Below, one piece after another: positions 1 to 12,250 of a stretch of DNA of 64,000 bases. The notes under the pieces are model-generated. The model had not been told where the DNA came from. It saw only the letters and a program-made list of their open reading frames with translations, and did no database searches. The translations under genes and the position numbers were made by a program. Every line of letters begins with the position of its first letter. Within the stretch, counting starts at the first letter, position 1. Source of the DNA: Triglochin maritima (lineage: Eukaryota > Streptophyta > Magnoliopsida > Alismatales > Juncaginaceae); assembly GCA_963682175.1 (NCBI GenBank), contig OY821771.1:27982201-28046200 (forward strand), written 5' to 3'.

Positions 1-180
1 TTATTACTCGACATAGCAAATACTTTCTCTGAGATTTTTGATACAATTACAAATATAATCATGTAATACAGTGGGTTACAGATGTCGAATAAATATTCCA
101 ACATAATTTAGAATAAACCAACATACAAATTCATGTTTGAACAAGAAACAACGAAGAATAATGATCAGAAAACACCTTAC

Positions 181-440
181 AAATCTAGCCGTCGAATTCT
201 GACTTGCCTTGTAGAAAATATCGCCCCCACGAACTAGTGCGATGAGTCTGCCACTTTTCTGCCACGATAGAACGGTTCCTTCGTCGAGAGGGCGCAAACC
301 GGAACCGACGAACCTCAAAAACAGCGGGAAACCTTGCAAAATTTTACCGCCAGAGAACGCTGGATTCAGAGGAGAGAAATCACCAAAGAGAGACCGTTTT
401 TTCTTTGAGAGAGATATTAAAGAAAGTGTGTATCATGGGG
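181..440 (-). other. Possible first exon or 5' UTR of a minus-strand gene leaving the left edge
   Basis: Read on the minus strand this stretch is open for about 85 codons but has no in-frame ATG. It begins with a pyrimidine-rich CTCTCTC region typical of plant leaders. It ends at position 181 just before a good donor, GTAAGGTG, with AT-rich intron-like sequence running to position 1. The predicted peptide matches no family I recognise, so I read it as untranslated leader rather than coding sequence. An upstream G-box core (CACGTG, 604-609) would lie in its promoter. The gene body would be outside the window, so this call is weak. Confidence 0.3.
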
Positions 441-1956
441 ATAACTAAATGTGACTTCTTTTTTTTATAATCGTCAATGACTTAATTTCACTAAGAAATT
501 AACTTGAGAACCAAAAACATAATATTATCACCTTGAGGCCAAAGTCTCTAATTTCCCCCAAATCCCCCGCCGCCTTGCCTCGCCCCAGACTGGAACTGAC
601 GGGCACGTGCACGCGCGTATATGGAGAATTATCTACTCCTCTCTTTCTACCAATAAAGGGTCATGGGAGGAGAATGCTTAATAATATTCTCCAACTTTCC
701 AAGTTACCCAATGTGGGACTCAAAAAAAAAACACATGACTCAGTACATCTCATCTTCAACTCAAAATTGGATTCACTCATTTGGAATGCGATAAGCCCAA
801 TTTTTTGCATCTAGAAACTGCAAAACAAGTCTGTGAAAAAATTAAAACAAAATCCTCTACAAAATTTTGTAACCCGTAGATATCACTATCGTCTACTCGA
901 AAATAAAAAAATAAATATTTTACATTATTTAAGAAGAAGACAACTTTAACTTTAACATATATCATTATGAATAATTTCTAATATATAATGTATGTTGTAT
1001 AATTTTATTATGTATTACTATGAATATTTAAAATAATCATATATTTCTTGTTCTTTTATTTTTCAAATGTCGTTTTAATGTTTTTAATGTTAGAAAATTC
1101 AATTAATAAATAAAATATCTAGTATATAATGTTTGTTGATTGATTTTATTATCTATTGCTATGAATATATAAAAAATAATGTGATTTGTGTTTTTTTCAA
1201 ATATAGTTTTTTATGTTTTTGTTGTTAAAATTGTATGTACTAATAAAATATAATTATTAAGTCGATTGACAAGTTTATTGAATCTTGACTTCCATCACTT
1301 TATCTTTGTTTCTTGGGGCTGATGTGAATATTTTAATTCAAAATTTCTATACATTTTCGATTCGAAAGAAATAGGTGGAAAATGTTATGTTTTCATAGAT
1401 TAGCACGAACATATGGAATTACGTCACAGTAGCTGGAATTAAATTCCTCTCAACGTGATTCCGTTTGCACAATGACCCTAATAATCTAATCATATGAGCA
1501 ACATAATCATGCACAACCTCATTATCATGTAGAGTACTGGTTCAGGTGACTTTATGAATTAGATAACCTGGAACCTATAACTAAGTGAACATATACATAA
1601 ACAAGCCTTCTTCTATTAAAGTTGTGTTACATTATTTGACATTTGTCGAAAGACCTAAGTGCAATTATTCGAGACCAACTTTGAATGTGACGGTAATGGA
1701 AATTTGATGGAATATTTGAAAATAAAGGCTATTTTTTGTGAAAATAATTAAAAACAAAAGTTATTGAGGTAATACATTCAGAATAGATGGTATTGATGTA
1801 GAAATAGAAAGGAAAATTAAATAATGCCACTTTAGCTGTAGGTTGAAATTGAATAAGACAAACATAGACAAAATAAAGTTTCAAGGTTTCTTACCATCTT
1901 AACAGAACGTAAAAAAACAAAATAAATTTGGAAACACTTTTGTTTCTTAATTGTTT
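441..1956. other. Intergenic, AT-rich, no gene seen
   Basis: No supported coding sequence. The stretch from about 960 to 1260 is very AT-rich and contains two related segments built around the string TCTAGTATATAATGT/TCTAATATATAATGT, suggesting an old local duplication. The last part, before 1957, should hold the 3' UTR of the NAC gene. Confidence 0.5.
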
Positions 1957-3125
1957 TCAAGAGTTCCAATTCCCACCAGTCATGTGATACGGTGGTTGCC
2001 TGAAAACCACCGTATTATGTTTGTACGATCCGTTCTGAGCCGTCGACTCGAGTACAGTTCCGATATGATGATGGCCCATGTCTTCAAGTCCGTTATTGCT
2101 ACCACCACCACCGTCTTTGCTACCTTGGAATCTCTTCGAGTCGTTCCAATTGTAGCTCGACACCAAAGAAAAATCTTGCTTACTCGCTAACACGATAGCT
2201 GCATCAGCCTTGACATGAGTTGTCGCATTGTCGTGATCTGTGAGAAGACCCTCAAGGAAATTCTCTTCGCTCTCAAGCAACGCCCCAAAGCTATTGATGC
2301 TTCTAGGATGGATTGGTAGGAAACCGTTCATTCGAGGTGGCGCCGTGGATACTCGAATGGTATCCATGGAGATCTCCCTCTCTTCCTCTGCCATCTTGAT
2401 CTGGTTATTGTTCTTCTGGTAAATTCTACATAATACCCAATCATCCAGCTGCGTAGCTTACAAAATACATTGCATTATTTATCTTAAAATCAAAAATTTA
2501 AACATCATAAATCAATTTTCCGGCAAATGATTACCCTAAGAGAGGCCTTTTTGGAAGTGGTAGCACCGTTCGAGGGTTTCGATGACGAAGACGAACCACT
2601 CCCATCAATTAGACGGTATTCGTGCATGATCCAATTAGTTTTGGTTCCCTTTGGGGGCTTTCCAATGTAAAACACGAGGGCCTTCTTCACTCCAATCTTT
2701 CGAGCTCCGGCAGCAATTACAATGGCTTTGTCGGTCCCCGTTGCTTTCCAATACCCAGACGGTGCTGCTCTATTAGGTCGAGCTCCGTTCGGGTACTTCC
2801 GTTCTCTAGGGCTGAAGAAATACCATTCTTTCTCTCCGAATATCGCCTTACCTTAAATAGAAAACAAAAAAAACATTTTGAATCACGTCACTCATTTTGA
2901 TGCATGACCTCAATTAATTACTTTGGCTACGGTAGTTATTGCATTACGAGGAAGCTCCCAAGGATCGAACTTGTAAAGATCAACTTCGGCAATGATAGAC
3001 ACAGGGAGGGGTACGGAATCAACTTTCCTTTTAAGATAGTGAACTACAAGCTCCTCATCGGTGGGATGGAAGCGGAACCCAGGGTGAAGTTGAGGTTGCC
3101 GATCAGGTGATGCCATGCTCTCCAT
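1957..3125 (-). CDS. NAC-domain transcription factor, three exons
   Basis: Plant-specific nuclear DNA-binding transcription factor. Exons on the minus strand are 3125-2948, 2851-2535 and 2448-1957, joined by GT-AG introns that keep frame (178+317+492 nt, 328 residues, TGA stop). The NAC domain covers about residues 12-170. Subdomain A has [19 protein letters not shown] has [15 protein letters not shown] has [20 protein letters not shown] and [12 protein letters not shown] has GVKKALVFY and [10 protein letters not shown], and E has [10 protein letters not shown] at the start of exon 3. Intron positions are the standard NAC ones (after WELP, and before LDDWVLC). The roughly 150-residue C-terminal tail is low-complexity, with Gly/Asn runs, as expected of an activation region. 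I chose the ATG at 3125; a second ATG at 3116 (MASPDRQ) is also possible. By eye the domain resembles the NAP/NARS-type (ANAC018/025/056/029) clade, known for roles in seed, senescence and stress; that placement is inference. No disabling change seen. Confidence 0.95.
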
Positions 3126-3189
3126 AAGAACAAGGGATGATGTGTATTTCACAGCAGGAGAGGAGATGATTAGCCCCTAATAAAGTGAG

Positions 3190-3196
3190 CTTTATA
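3190..3196 (-). promoter_or_regulatory. Candidate TATA box of the NAC gene
   Basis: The minus strand reads CTATAAAG here, about 65-70 bases upstream of the NAC ATG at 3125. This would give a short leader of some 35 bases. Position and context fit a TATA box; no transcript data available. Confidence 0.4.
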
Positions 3197-5795
3197 GCAA
3201 AAAAAGTTATACACAATTAATGAGAAAAGAACGTATGCCAAACACAAGGCGGGGAGTGACCAACAACACATAAGGGGTGGTGGTCCTTTGCATGTGTTGA
3301 AACAAACCCCCAATAGACATGGAAAACAAACCCCAACAGACATAGTCATGCCATGCACCTTTCTCTCCCTTTCTCTCTCTATTCCAAGTCTAGTGTGGTT
3401 TTATGGTTCGGGTTGTGTTCTTGTTACGAGTGAGTTGTAGAGAGTGAGTGAGATTGACTTGTGAGTTGATGTGGACATGCGGTTGGGAAGTTGGATTATG
3501 TTCCCATCAAGTAAGGGACACGCATACTGAACTGGCTGGGTCCGGTGCGAGAGATATTTTTTGTGTATTGTTACCCATGCTTTTACCAAACAGGGTGGTT
3601 ATAGGTTTTGTGTTTTGCCATGCCGACTTTGTTTTAGAATTTCGTTGTCTTCATTGTGTTGTAAACTGTCATTGTTTGTGTTATCATAATTATATTACTT
3701 TCAATGTCGACCAAATATAAAAAAAGGTAACCTGACATGACTAGGAAAGAATTGTGATTTGGAGCTTAGTTTCAATATTTGTTTGTGTACAATCAGTTGT
3801 ATCTTGAATATTGATCCTGAACGGTATAATGTTTATTGAAGATTAATTCCAAATGATTTTCTTGGTTATGTTTGATTTTAGAAGTGAACACCTCCGTTTT
3901 GGTTTCGAATGTGAAAATATTATCTTAGGTATTTTCAGATTTCTGTTGTTTAGTAAAAATTACTGTTGGTAGGGTAAAGTTTTTTTTTCTTTTAGAAGCT
4001 TGAAAATTATAATTAAGTTATCGTAATATAAATGTATCTCTTTAGGTGAAGCAATCTCCATATAGGTCAGACGACAATGCTATTTTACAGACCACCCCAA
4101 TTTCATTAAAGAATTGAAGTTTTCTCGAGTTCTCTTCAAAGACTCGGTCGTTTGAACTTTGAGGTAATACAATTGCAGCTATATAATTTGTTTCCTAAGG
4201 AAAGCACATTATCGATTATGAAACTAAACCACAATGTTTAGTTAATAGATAACTTACATAATTTCCATGGAGGTCTAAAGGATCCTAGAGCTAAAAAGTC
4301 ACACTTTATAGGAGCTGTCATCCACACTCATATATATAATCCGTCTGAATCTTCTCACCAACCTTAGTAAGCTCTATACGACAGTTAAGGATCACTCCTT
4401 AGATATGGAATTCTAGTTTTATAACAGCTAATTTAATTTATAAAAATATGCTTCCATCTTAATTGGAGCCGGTTATGTTTGCATTGCATGTGGAGGAGCA
4501 AATGCACGAATCCTTTTTCTCCCTGAAAGCAGCAAGCCACCAAATTCTACTTGGGATTTTTGGAGAAGCATAGTCCACATATCTTACGTGGCAAACAAAA
4601 GTCCACCTGTCTAACATTCGTGTTCGCAATATATAATTGGAAATTTCTAATATTCAACATCTGGGACATGATTCGTAATCGTAACTATCAATTTGTGAAG
4701 TGTTATAATTTTTGCTTTAGTGTCTTAAACCGCGAGACCAAAAAATTTTAACTGACATATACTGTCTGTAGACTAATGTATAGTGTTTTTGCACTCACTT
4801 GAGAAATCCATCAAACACAACGACTTCGTTCCTATCCTAATATTTTTGCAGCTTTCACTTGAGTCAAATCATTTCGCTGCGGATCGGATTCGCTCGTTCC
4901 TGTTTTAAGTCTTGTGTCACGACTCAGCTAGTTGGGGGGAGTGAAACATTTCCCTTTGAACGCAGCTTCCAACCAATTAAGCAATGTAACTAATTACGCT
5001 TCAGTGAACCTAAATGCCCCTAATTTGGAATCGCAATCTATCTGTCCCAGAGTTGGGATGACGCCAAAAACGTCTACCATCATATAAAAAATTGTTTGTT
5101 TCACGTAAATACCTGTTAATTCCTTTAAACAAATATTTGGTAAAAATCATGTGCATTTTTACGTATTGAAGTACACAAAGGGCCAGAAGAAATTGACTCA
5201 TCAGGTAAAGATATTTTGTTATTTTGAATCTGTCCTAATTCATTGATTTATTTACTCTCCATAATCATTTTAAGTTAATAAATAACACAAATCACTCATG
5301 ATTTTCTATATTTTCAAATCATCTCGCAACTCCGTTAAGTTTTTAAGAGAGCTCTATAAGTAATTACATGGTATTTCTTATTTTTCAACTTAAAAGTTGG
5401 AGGTCGAAACTTAGACGCCCCAAACCCAACACTTTCCACACGCTTCTGTAACGTCCTGTTCCCGCGACACTATGCAGAACCCTACAAAATTCTAAATAAT
5501 ACAACGGAAAATGAGAGTTCCCAAACAATATCGAAAACGGATGTAGACGAAGAATTTTGATTCATGAATAAGATTTTAAATTTGCTCAGATTTTAAACCA
5601 TTACTCGGTCCCACGTGTACAAATGATCAATCATGTCCACCGTCAAATTTCATCCCAATGTATGCAACTGATAACCTACAAAGAAAAAAAACAAAACAAC
5701 GTAAGTTCAGTGGGACTCAGTATGAAAGAACCACCCACCTAATATCTTAGTTGGGTCACAATATTTAACATGTAAGATCACATAACAATTATTAT
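3197..5795. other. Upstream region of the NAC gene and intergenic DNA
   Basis: No gene recognised. The short open frames have no recognisable domain and no splice-supported structure. The part next to the NAC gene presumably contains its promoter. The region ends where a solo LTR begins at 5796. Confidence 0.5.
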
Positions 5796-6289
5796 TGTTA
5801 GGCCCTAACCCTATTTTTGCACTAATCCCGTGATTAGTGGATGCTTGCATGGGGAAGAGTAGTCGTGCACAGTGTTGCGCGTGGGGAAGAGGAGGAGAAC
5901 AGTGATATGAGGGGTGTGGGTTTGGTGGTAGGGTGTTGTGGAGTGGATGAAGTTGCTGTGGAGATGGGTTTGGGGTTTATAAACCAAATTCGTCCTCCTT
6001 TTCTTCTCTTCTTCTTCCATTTTTGCTGTCATTCATCTCTCTCACTCACTTCCTTCCTCTTTTCAGACGGCCAGAGTTGGCGTGGAGGCGAGCTAGGAGT
6101 TGGAGGAGAAACGCGGGAGGCAGGCGGCTGCTGAGGAGGGAGTGTGGTTTGGATCTCCGATCTACTCCGGTGATCACACACTTGAGGTATGTCGGCTTCT
6201 AGTATGATTTTATTGTTCCCCATGTCGGTCGGAGACCTCGCCGGCGACGAGAAACGACGTAAAATCCTTGGCTGGCGCAAGGATGTTGT

Positions 6290-6780
6290 CGACCAACGGT
6301 CGACCGGTGCCTTCGGGTGGTCGACCAGTTTTACCTTTTTGCCCGACTTTATCCAACATCGATCGAACGATGCCGTTGTGGCGGTCGACCGGTTGCTTAT
6401 GTGCTGGTGAGTTGGAGGTGTACTGTCGGTTTTCAGTCGACCGTCCATTGTTGTGGGGTCGATCGGAACTTAAGTGTACTTGATAATTATGCATGTTGTT
6501 CGACCGATTTATGTATATTGTTCGACCATTATATGACGTAGACTATTAGCATGACCCTGATAGTTTTCGGTCGACCGGGACCCCTGAGTCGGTCGACCGA
6601 ATAAGCTTGTTGATTTTGACCCACTCCGGATTTTGACCTCGTGTTCGGTCGACCGGTTTTAGACTGTTGATCGACCGTTTGGACTTAAGTGATGCGCAGA
6701 ATAGTTCGACCGTTGCAGACTTTCGGTCAACCGAACCTATTGGGGACAGTCGACCGGGTAGGCTTTTTCGGTCGACCGTT
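6290..6780. repeat. Array of paired CGGTCGACCG palindromes
   Basis: About ten copies or near-copies of the 10-bp palindrome CGGTCGACCG. They are arranged as pairs with start-to-start distances of 22 bp: 6568/6590, 6646/6668 and 6747/6769 measured directly, and the pair near 6298 has the same spacing. Spacer sequences differ between pairs. See the findings for the same arrangement in other LTR families. Confidence 0.85.
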
Positions 6781-7074
6781 TGTGTGCAGAACCGAATTCA
6801 TGGTCTTGTGATTGTGTCAACTCTGTCCACGGAAACACGTGTCCTCTCTTAGAGCGTGGGCTGGGAGGTGATGGCGGGCACGTGCTCGTGCCGCCCAGGG
6901 ACCGCCGTGTGGAAGAGTGTGGACACTTGGGTCGCGCCACCTCTGTATTGGACGTGGTGTGACGTGTTGTTGCCTTACTCTCTGATGAGTAGCAGACCTG
7001 AGGGATTGTGGATCCCAATGCGTATTGACGCTTGGCTCGTGGAGCATGATGACCCTGCATACTACGGTCTGGAC

Positions 7075-7270
7075 CCGTCCGATGTTGTGTCGGACGCATG
7101 TGATGCCGCCGAGGTTGTGTCAGCGATGCCGCCGAGGTTTTTGCCGGTGATGCCACCAAGGTTGTTGTCGGTGATGGTGCCAACGATGTTCTGGCTTGTG
7201 GTTGTGTCGGACGTATGTTGTACCGCCGATGTTGTGCCGGTGATGCCGCTGATGTTGTGTCAACGATGAT
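7075..7270 (+). repeat. GC-rich imperfect minisatellite inside the solo LTR
   Basis: Repeated units of roughly 24-40 bp built on GATGCCGCCGAGGTTGTGTC-like strings and variants (GTGATGCCACCAAGG, GATGTTGTGCCGGTGATG). The equivalent part of the related LTR at 40665-42872 carries a different minisatellite (about 42200-42445), so this segment evolves quickly by slippage. Confidence 0.6.
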
Positions 7271-8158
7271 CTCCGATTGGGCACCTATCATGGGATGTTG
7301 ACTGACCGGGCTACGGCTCTGTCGAAGGTGGTGTAGACCACGTGGTTCTTTGCGCGGAAGTGGGGACGCTCCTCACCGATCCCTTTGGCTCGAGCAGTCG
7401 CGTGTAGGGGGACGCGTCGCGTACTTTCCGTAAGACCGTATGGGCCTACGGTAGGTTTCCGAGGGAGACCCGTTGTTGTGTCTGGACTGATGTCCTTGTG
7501 GATCCTGTTGAGGGTCGTTGTTGGACTGAGGTCTCATTTACCCTTCGAGGGATTTAATGCATTGCAGATGTGATATGACATGCTACTAGTATGATAGGTT
7601 CATTTACCGTTCTATTGCATGCATATAGGTGAGCTTAGCATACGGGGTTTCCTAATGGGAAACTCAGGCATCATTGTTTGATTCATGTTTCAGGACCGCA
7701 GTAGGTTCTGTCGGGTGGTGACAATGGGCACACACATTTTGGGGTCAGGATCCTCATCGAACTCTTCGAGGTCGTCGTGATTGCTTTACCAGTCTTTTCA
7801 TTGTATTGTTGTAATCACGTCTTTTGACAAACTCTGTTGTATTATTGGTGCACTGACTGTTGATTTATCTGAGTAACATTCCCGTTGATGAGTTTGTTCT
7901 GATAATCTCTTGATTGTTTAAATCTTTAAATTTCCGTTATTTCGGGATGTTACAATTATAATCTTAACAATGAAATAGTAATCATTTTCTTTGATATGCA
8001 TGAGATACACATTTATTCACAAGATTAATATACCAAATATTATAATTTATTCTCAAGTGATGCATATTAATTCTTTGTAAGTATCAATACATCTTAATCA
8101 TTTCAAATTATCAATACCATACTTATATGTTCACTCGACCATTATGCCACAAGCACAT

Positions 8159-10262
8159 TGTAATGCCCTTAATCTGCAATCGGGACACAACAATCAATCA
8201 CAACTATAACAATCGAAAAATGGACATTAACTGACAATAATCAAGTCGATGCCTCAATTAAAAACATTTCATAAAAATTAAAAAACATATCATAAAGTCA
8301 AGATCAGAGTACAATGCGGAAGACAAATACAAGTACTCTGAAATTTCTACTACATGACTACTAAGAGAAGTAGGAAAATACATGACAACTGAGCTCACAG
8401 ATCCAGTCCACACATACTAAGCCCAAGTCTCCTCCAACCACTTATCGTGTCTCACCTGCACACACACAAATCACGGCCGAGTCTTAAATCAAGACCCCGT
8501 ACGCCACCCCAATCCGACACTAAACACGGTCTAGTCGTCTCTAACGGCTCCAAACTACGCAACACTGTCCACATGGCTCACAAAACTAGGCCACGTCATC
8601 CACACGGGTCACATTGGTCTCGTGTCCTAAGGTGATCACGCGTCCCAGCGAAGCCGAGCGTGCACTTCGACCCCACCACACATCGATCCACAAGGCAACA
8701 CTCAACCCACTCTCACGGCAGAATTGTCACACGTCTCAAGGTGACCACGCACCCAACAACGCGTCTGACGCACATGGCAACACCCTACTCCAACCACATG
8801 CCCGAGCCTGTGAGCAATGCTCCCTAACGACAACTCGTCACAACGCTGGTGTGCTGACTTGTCCCATATCCGACTTCGGGAGCCGACCACATGCTCGAGC
8901 CCATGAGTAACTCTCCCAAATAGACACTCGTCACAACATTGGTGGGCCTTTCCCGAACCGCCACAACACAAGGGGAAAACCCTAATCTCTAGTCATACGT
9001 GCCTCACACGTCATATCTCTGCCACCCCACGCCCGAGTCCATGACCAATGCTCTCCAACAGTCACTCCTTACAATGTGGATGGACAACGGGTTCAACGAA
9101 CCGATCACAATCTCATAAGACAATCGGTAAACGCAATAAACCCCAAAAACACGAGTCAAACAACCCCAATAAGATATAGAGCAATAAACGTAAACAGGAC
9201 GGGGTATAATTGTAATTCTACCAAAATTTCCGTACAAATCATAATTCTCATAAACTCAGGGGGAAAATGGTAAATTTCCCAATTAATAGAATTTTCTACA
9301 AATATATAGTAAGTCCAGTGAAAAGAGAGCAATTTCCCTAAACTTTTAGTTATTTTTCACAATTACGGAAAGTCCAAGGTTTATTCACCAATTAACCCAA
9401 TTATTTATTCAAATACAAACAAGTCTAGGGTTTTTCGAGTAATTATTAGAATTATTAATCAATTAAACAAATACAATTAAATCCATGGTTTTCAAGGAAA
9501 TTAATCCAATTATTTACAGTTTAATCAAATACCATTAAATTACAATATTTATTCTGCAATTAACCAAGATTAACTTATTCAACTAAATACCCATAAAATC
9601 CACAGTTTATTCCGCAATTCTCCCAATTAATTATTAATTAAACAAATAACTTAACTTACTGGTTTATTTTGCAATTATTCTAATTAACTTTTTACCTAAC
9701 CAAATAACAATAACTTCTATCCATATAATGCAAAATACCTAATTAATTCATTCCACTAACTAAAATTTCAAGGGCTTCTCCGCAAATGCCCAATCCTTAT
9801 CCCACCGACACCTTCCTTCTGTACAACCAACCGCCGACCCTCTGGCCGATGCCACCACCGGCCGAACTATGGCCAACTCCGCCCGCACCTCAGCAGCCTA
9901 GTCTGGGCCAGAATTTGCGACCACAACTCTAGCCGCACCTTCCCGGTCTCAATTCCGGTCACAACCCACGATCCCCAACTCCAGCTACACCCATGTGGCC
10001 GTCGGAGCACTTCCTCCCTCTCTCGACCTTGTGGACTCAAAATAGAGAAGGTGGCTGGCGTACCTTCGTCGGAATCGTCGTCACGATGTCGCCAGAGATT
10101 CTCTCACTGTCAGAGTGCTCACTGAAGTCTCCACACATCACCGGAGCTCAGAAGTGGTCGGGGGAAGGGGAATTGGGTGGGATTAGGGTTGGGTTAGATG
10201 GAGAAGAGGATAGGGAGAGAGAAAAGAGATGGGTTGGGTGAATGAGGGGAGAGGCTGCAACA
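8159..10262 (-). mobile_element. LTR-like sequence, probable solo LTR (2.1 kb), minus orientation
   Basis: Read on the minus strand it starts TGTTGCAG and ends GGGCATTACA. Its length (2104 bp) and layout resemble the 2.16-2.21 kb LTRs at 5796 and 40665: pyrimidine-rich leader, GC-rich middle, AT-rich end. Flanking pentamers CACAT (8154-8158) and CACTT (10263-10267) agree at 4 of 5 bases, a plausible worn TSD. A local repeat of a segment beginning CCACATGC(C/T)CGAGCC occurs at about 8798, 8887 and (diverged) 9034. No coding sequence is supported. Confidence 0.55.
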
Positions 10263-10333
10263 CACTTACACTTTGGTCACACTAAGCCATTTTCAGTAAT
10301 GTTGTCATAATGGAGAACCCAATGGAGAAGGCC

Positions 10334-11906
10334 TGTTTGATCGTTTTAAATTTAACCGCAAGTGCACGGCCGCGTTGAAGCGGTGGCAAATACGGGTCGT
10401 CCACTGGGAGGTGTGTCGACACTTGGTTTATTCGAAGGCGAGAGGTAAAAAGAAGGGAGAAAGATGTATTACACTAATCTAAACTACAAAGCTGAAATGA
10501 AATGCAAAGGAAATGAAGATAAGCAATAAAACTAAACCCCAAAGGGGGTAGAGACTGATGTGAACATAAAGATGTGTGTGTGTGTGTTCAATTAAGCTCC
10601 TCACAACATGTAGTGCATGAAATCATAAAACTACATCCAATCTTGCCTCTACATGAATTAAGATAAGACTACATCATTAAAACATACAAGACAATGATTG
10701 GAATGAAGCTACATGAACTCAAGTATAAAGACTAGACCCTACTATGCCTCTACATGAATTAAGATGACTACATCATTAAAACATACAAGACATTAGCTAA
10801 GGAAAAGGCAACAAGAGTACATACACTACAAATTGTGTTACCAACATTAACTTTATCCATATCCTAACTTTATCATTCCCCATAAAATAGGTCCACTAAT
10901 CAAAGCATAAGCTAAGCTTCATTCAAGAGCATTAGCATATCAAAGATAAGAGTGGAGACCTATTAGATGGTTATGGAAATCATATAAAGCTCAAGGGATA
11001 AAAATAACACACACTTAATACACTACATTATTATATCACATATGTCTCCACCCCCCAAATGGGGATGGAACTACTCACTACTCATTACACTAACTAATTT
11101 AGCAAAGGAAAGCATAATACTGAAATGAAATTTATACTACCTAAGCAAGAAATATTAAAGAAGCATAAAACTAAACAAACAAACAAGCATGCAAAGGAAA
11201 GGAAATTAAACTAAGAGAGAGAAACAACATCAATAAAAGAAAACTTATATTATTAACTCACTCAATTACAAGTAGCTCTTCCTCCACTAGAGTTTTGCTT
11301 CAAGGCTTCACTCTTAGTAGGGAAGATGGCCACCAAGAGGGAGATGGCTACAATGGGAGGTGAAGAGTTCTATTTATAAGCATGGAAAAAGCTAATCCGG
11401 GACAATCCCCCGATGTGGGACTAAACCAATACCACAAATAGCCTAAACACATGATAATACAAGTCCAGGAAGAATCTTGGCTGATTTGGGCTTAACCAGA
11501 CCGCCAATTGGCGGTTCCAGACCGCCAATTGGCGGCCTATAAAGCCCAGATCCGGCTGGGTCTTCTGGTGGGCTTGCCTTGGTGTGTTTCTTGGTCTTGG
11601 ATGCATCTAGCTAGTTTAGTGGAGCTCCGACCCGAATCGAATTGACAAAATACTCCTCATGATGGTGTGGAGTTTCCTGTTTTGCTCTTAGGTCCTTCTG
11701 TCTTACGATCAGGTCCTTCCCCCTTGCATCTTGGTCCCCAGGTCTCACAATTAGGTCCTTTTTTCCTGCTTTTGGGTCCTTTCATGGCTCTTCTCTTCAA
11801 ACCTCTTTATTTCTGAAAACTAAACATAAAACTCGTCACGTAGCATTGCTTAGGTGTAAGATAATGGATATAAGGTACAAATATAAGCATGAAATGATGT
11901 CAATCA
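10334..11906 (-). mobile_element. Solo LTR, Athila-like family I, TSD AGGCC
   Basis: Homologous to the two LTRs of the element at 16774-24139. Flanked by exact AGGCC on both sides (10329-10333, 11907-11911), so it is a solo LTR. On the minus strand it reads TGATTGACATC at the start, with a TATA box (TTATAAATAG, about 11370-11381) and an end rich in CCGTGCACTTGCGGTT. Upstream of the TATA box are two perfect 14-bp palindromes CCGCCAATTGGCGG, starting at 11501 and 11522 (21 bp apart). Confidence 0.92.
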
Positions 11907-12250
11907 AGGCCCTACCATAGAACCCAACAGTCAAGGAGAAAACAATGGAGAATGAGAACCACACATAGATGGAGGAGCAAACTCACTCAGTAGAAACAAA
12001 ACACATTGATGTGGTCGAAACATCAGCTCCGATTGAGGAACACGATGACGTGCTCCCAAATCTCCATTTCGATCGAGAGAATCTCACACTGAAGACAGTG
12101 AGACCATTTAGCCCGTAGATCAGTCACTGATAAGGACCACAAGAACGTGAACTACCAATTGGGCAACCTTACGCAATCGGGAGAGAGGAAGAACTTGGAG
12201 GAGGTTGCTAACGAAACCTCACTGGCAGGGAAGCAAGTAGTACTAGCTCA
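11907..12250. other. Unassigned sequence between LTRs
   Basis: Purine-rich, coding-like composition, but stops occur in all frames and no domain is recognisable. It may belong to the same decayed transposon gene as 13810-14405 and 29085-29942. Nothing firm can be said. Confidence 0.3.

Larger units (their letters stand above)
5796..7954 (+). mobile_element. Solo LTR, 2.16-kb LTR family, TSD ATTAT
   Basis: Starts TGTTAGG and ends GGGATGTTACA. It is flanked on both sides by the exact 5-bp duplication ATTAT (5791-5795 and 7955-7959), which fixes the borders and shows a solo LTR left by LTR-LTR recombination. It is homologous over its length to 40665-42872. A TATA-like TTTATAAACC lies near 5978, followed by a pyrimidine-rich stretch, so the GC-rich right half is probably transcribed leader. 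The paired-palindrome array (6290-6780) and a GC-rich imperfect minisatellite (about 7075-7270) are internal. Several open frames inside, including one of 184 codons on the minus strand, are unlikely to be genes. The superfamily is probably Ty3/gypsy by LTR ends, but no internal region is present to prove it. Confidence 0.9.

Noticed and set aside
533..814. 93-codon plus-strand open frame
   Set aside because: No recognisable domain; low-complexity and AT-rich end, no splice or promoter support.
6290..6780. CRISPR-like array of short palindromic repeats
   Set aside because: The genome is a plant. Units are 10 bp, irregularly grouped in pairs with no constant repeat-spacer length, and lie inside an LTR.
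6737..7291. 184-codon open frame on the minus strand
   Set aside because: Lies wholly inside a solo LTR with an exact TSD. Its Ser/Thr/Pro/His-rich composition mirrors the GC-rich minisatellite on the other strand, and the related LTR at 40665 does not keep it.
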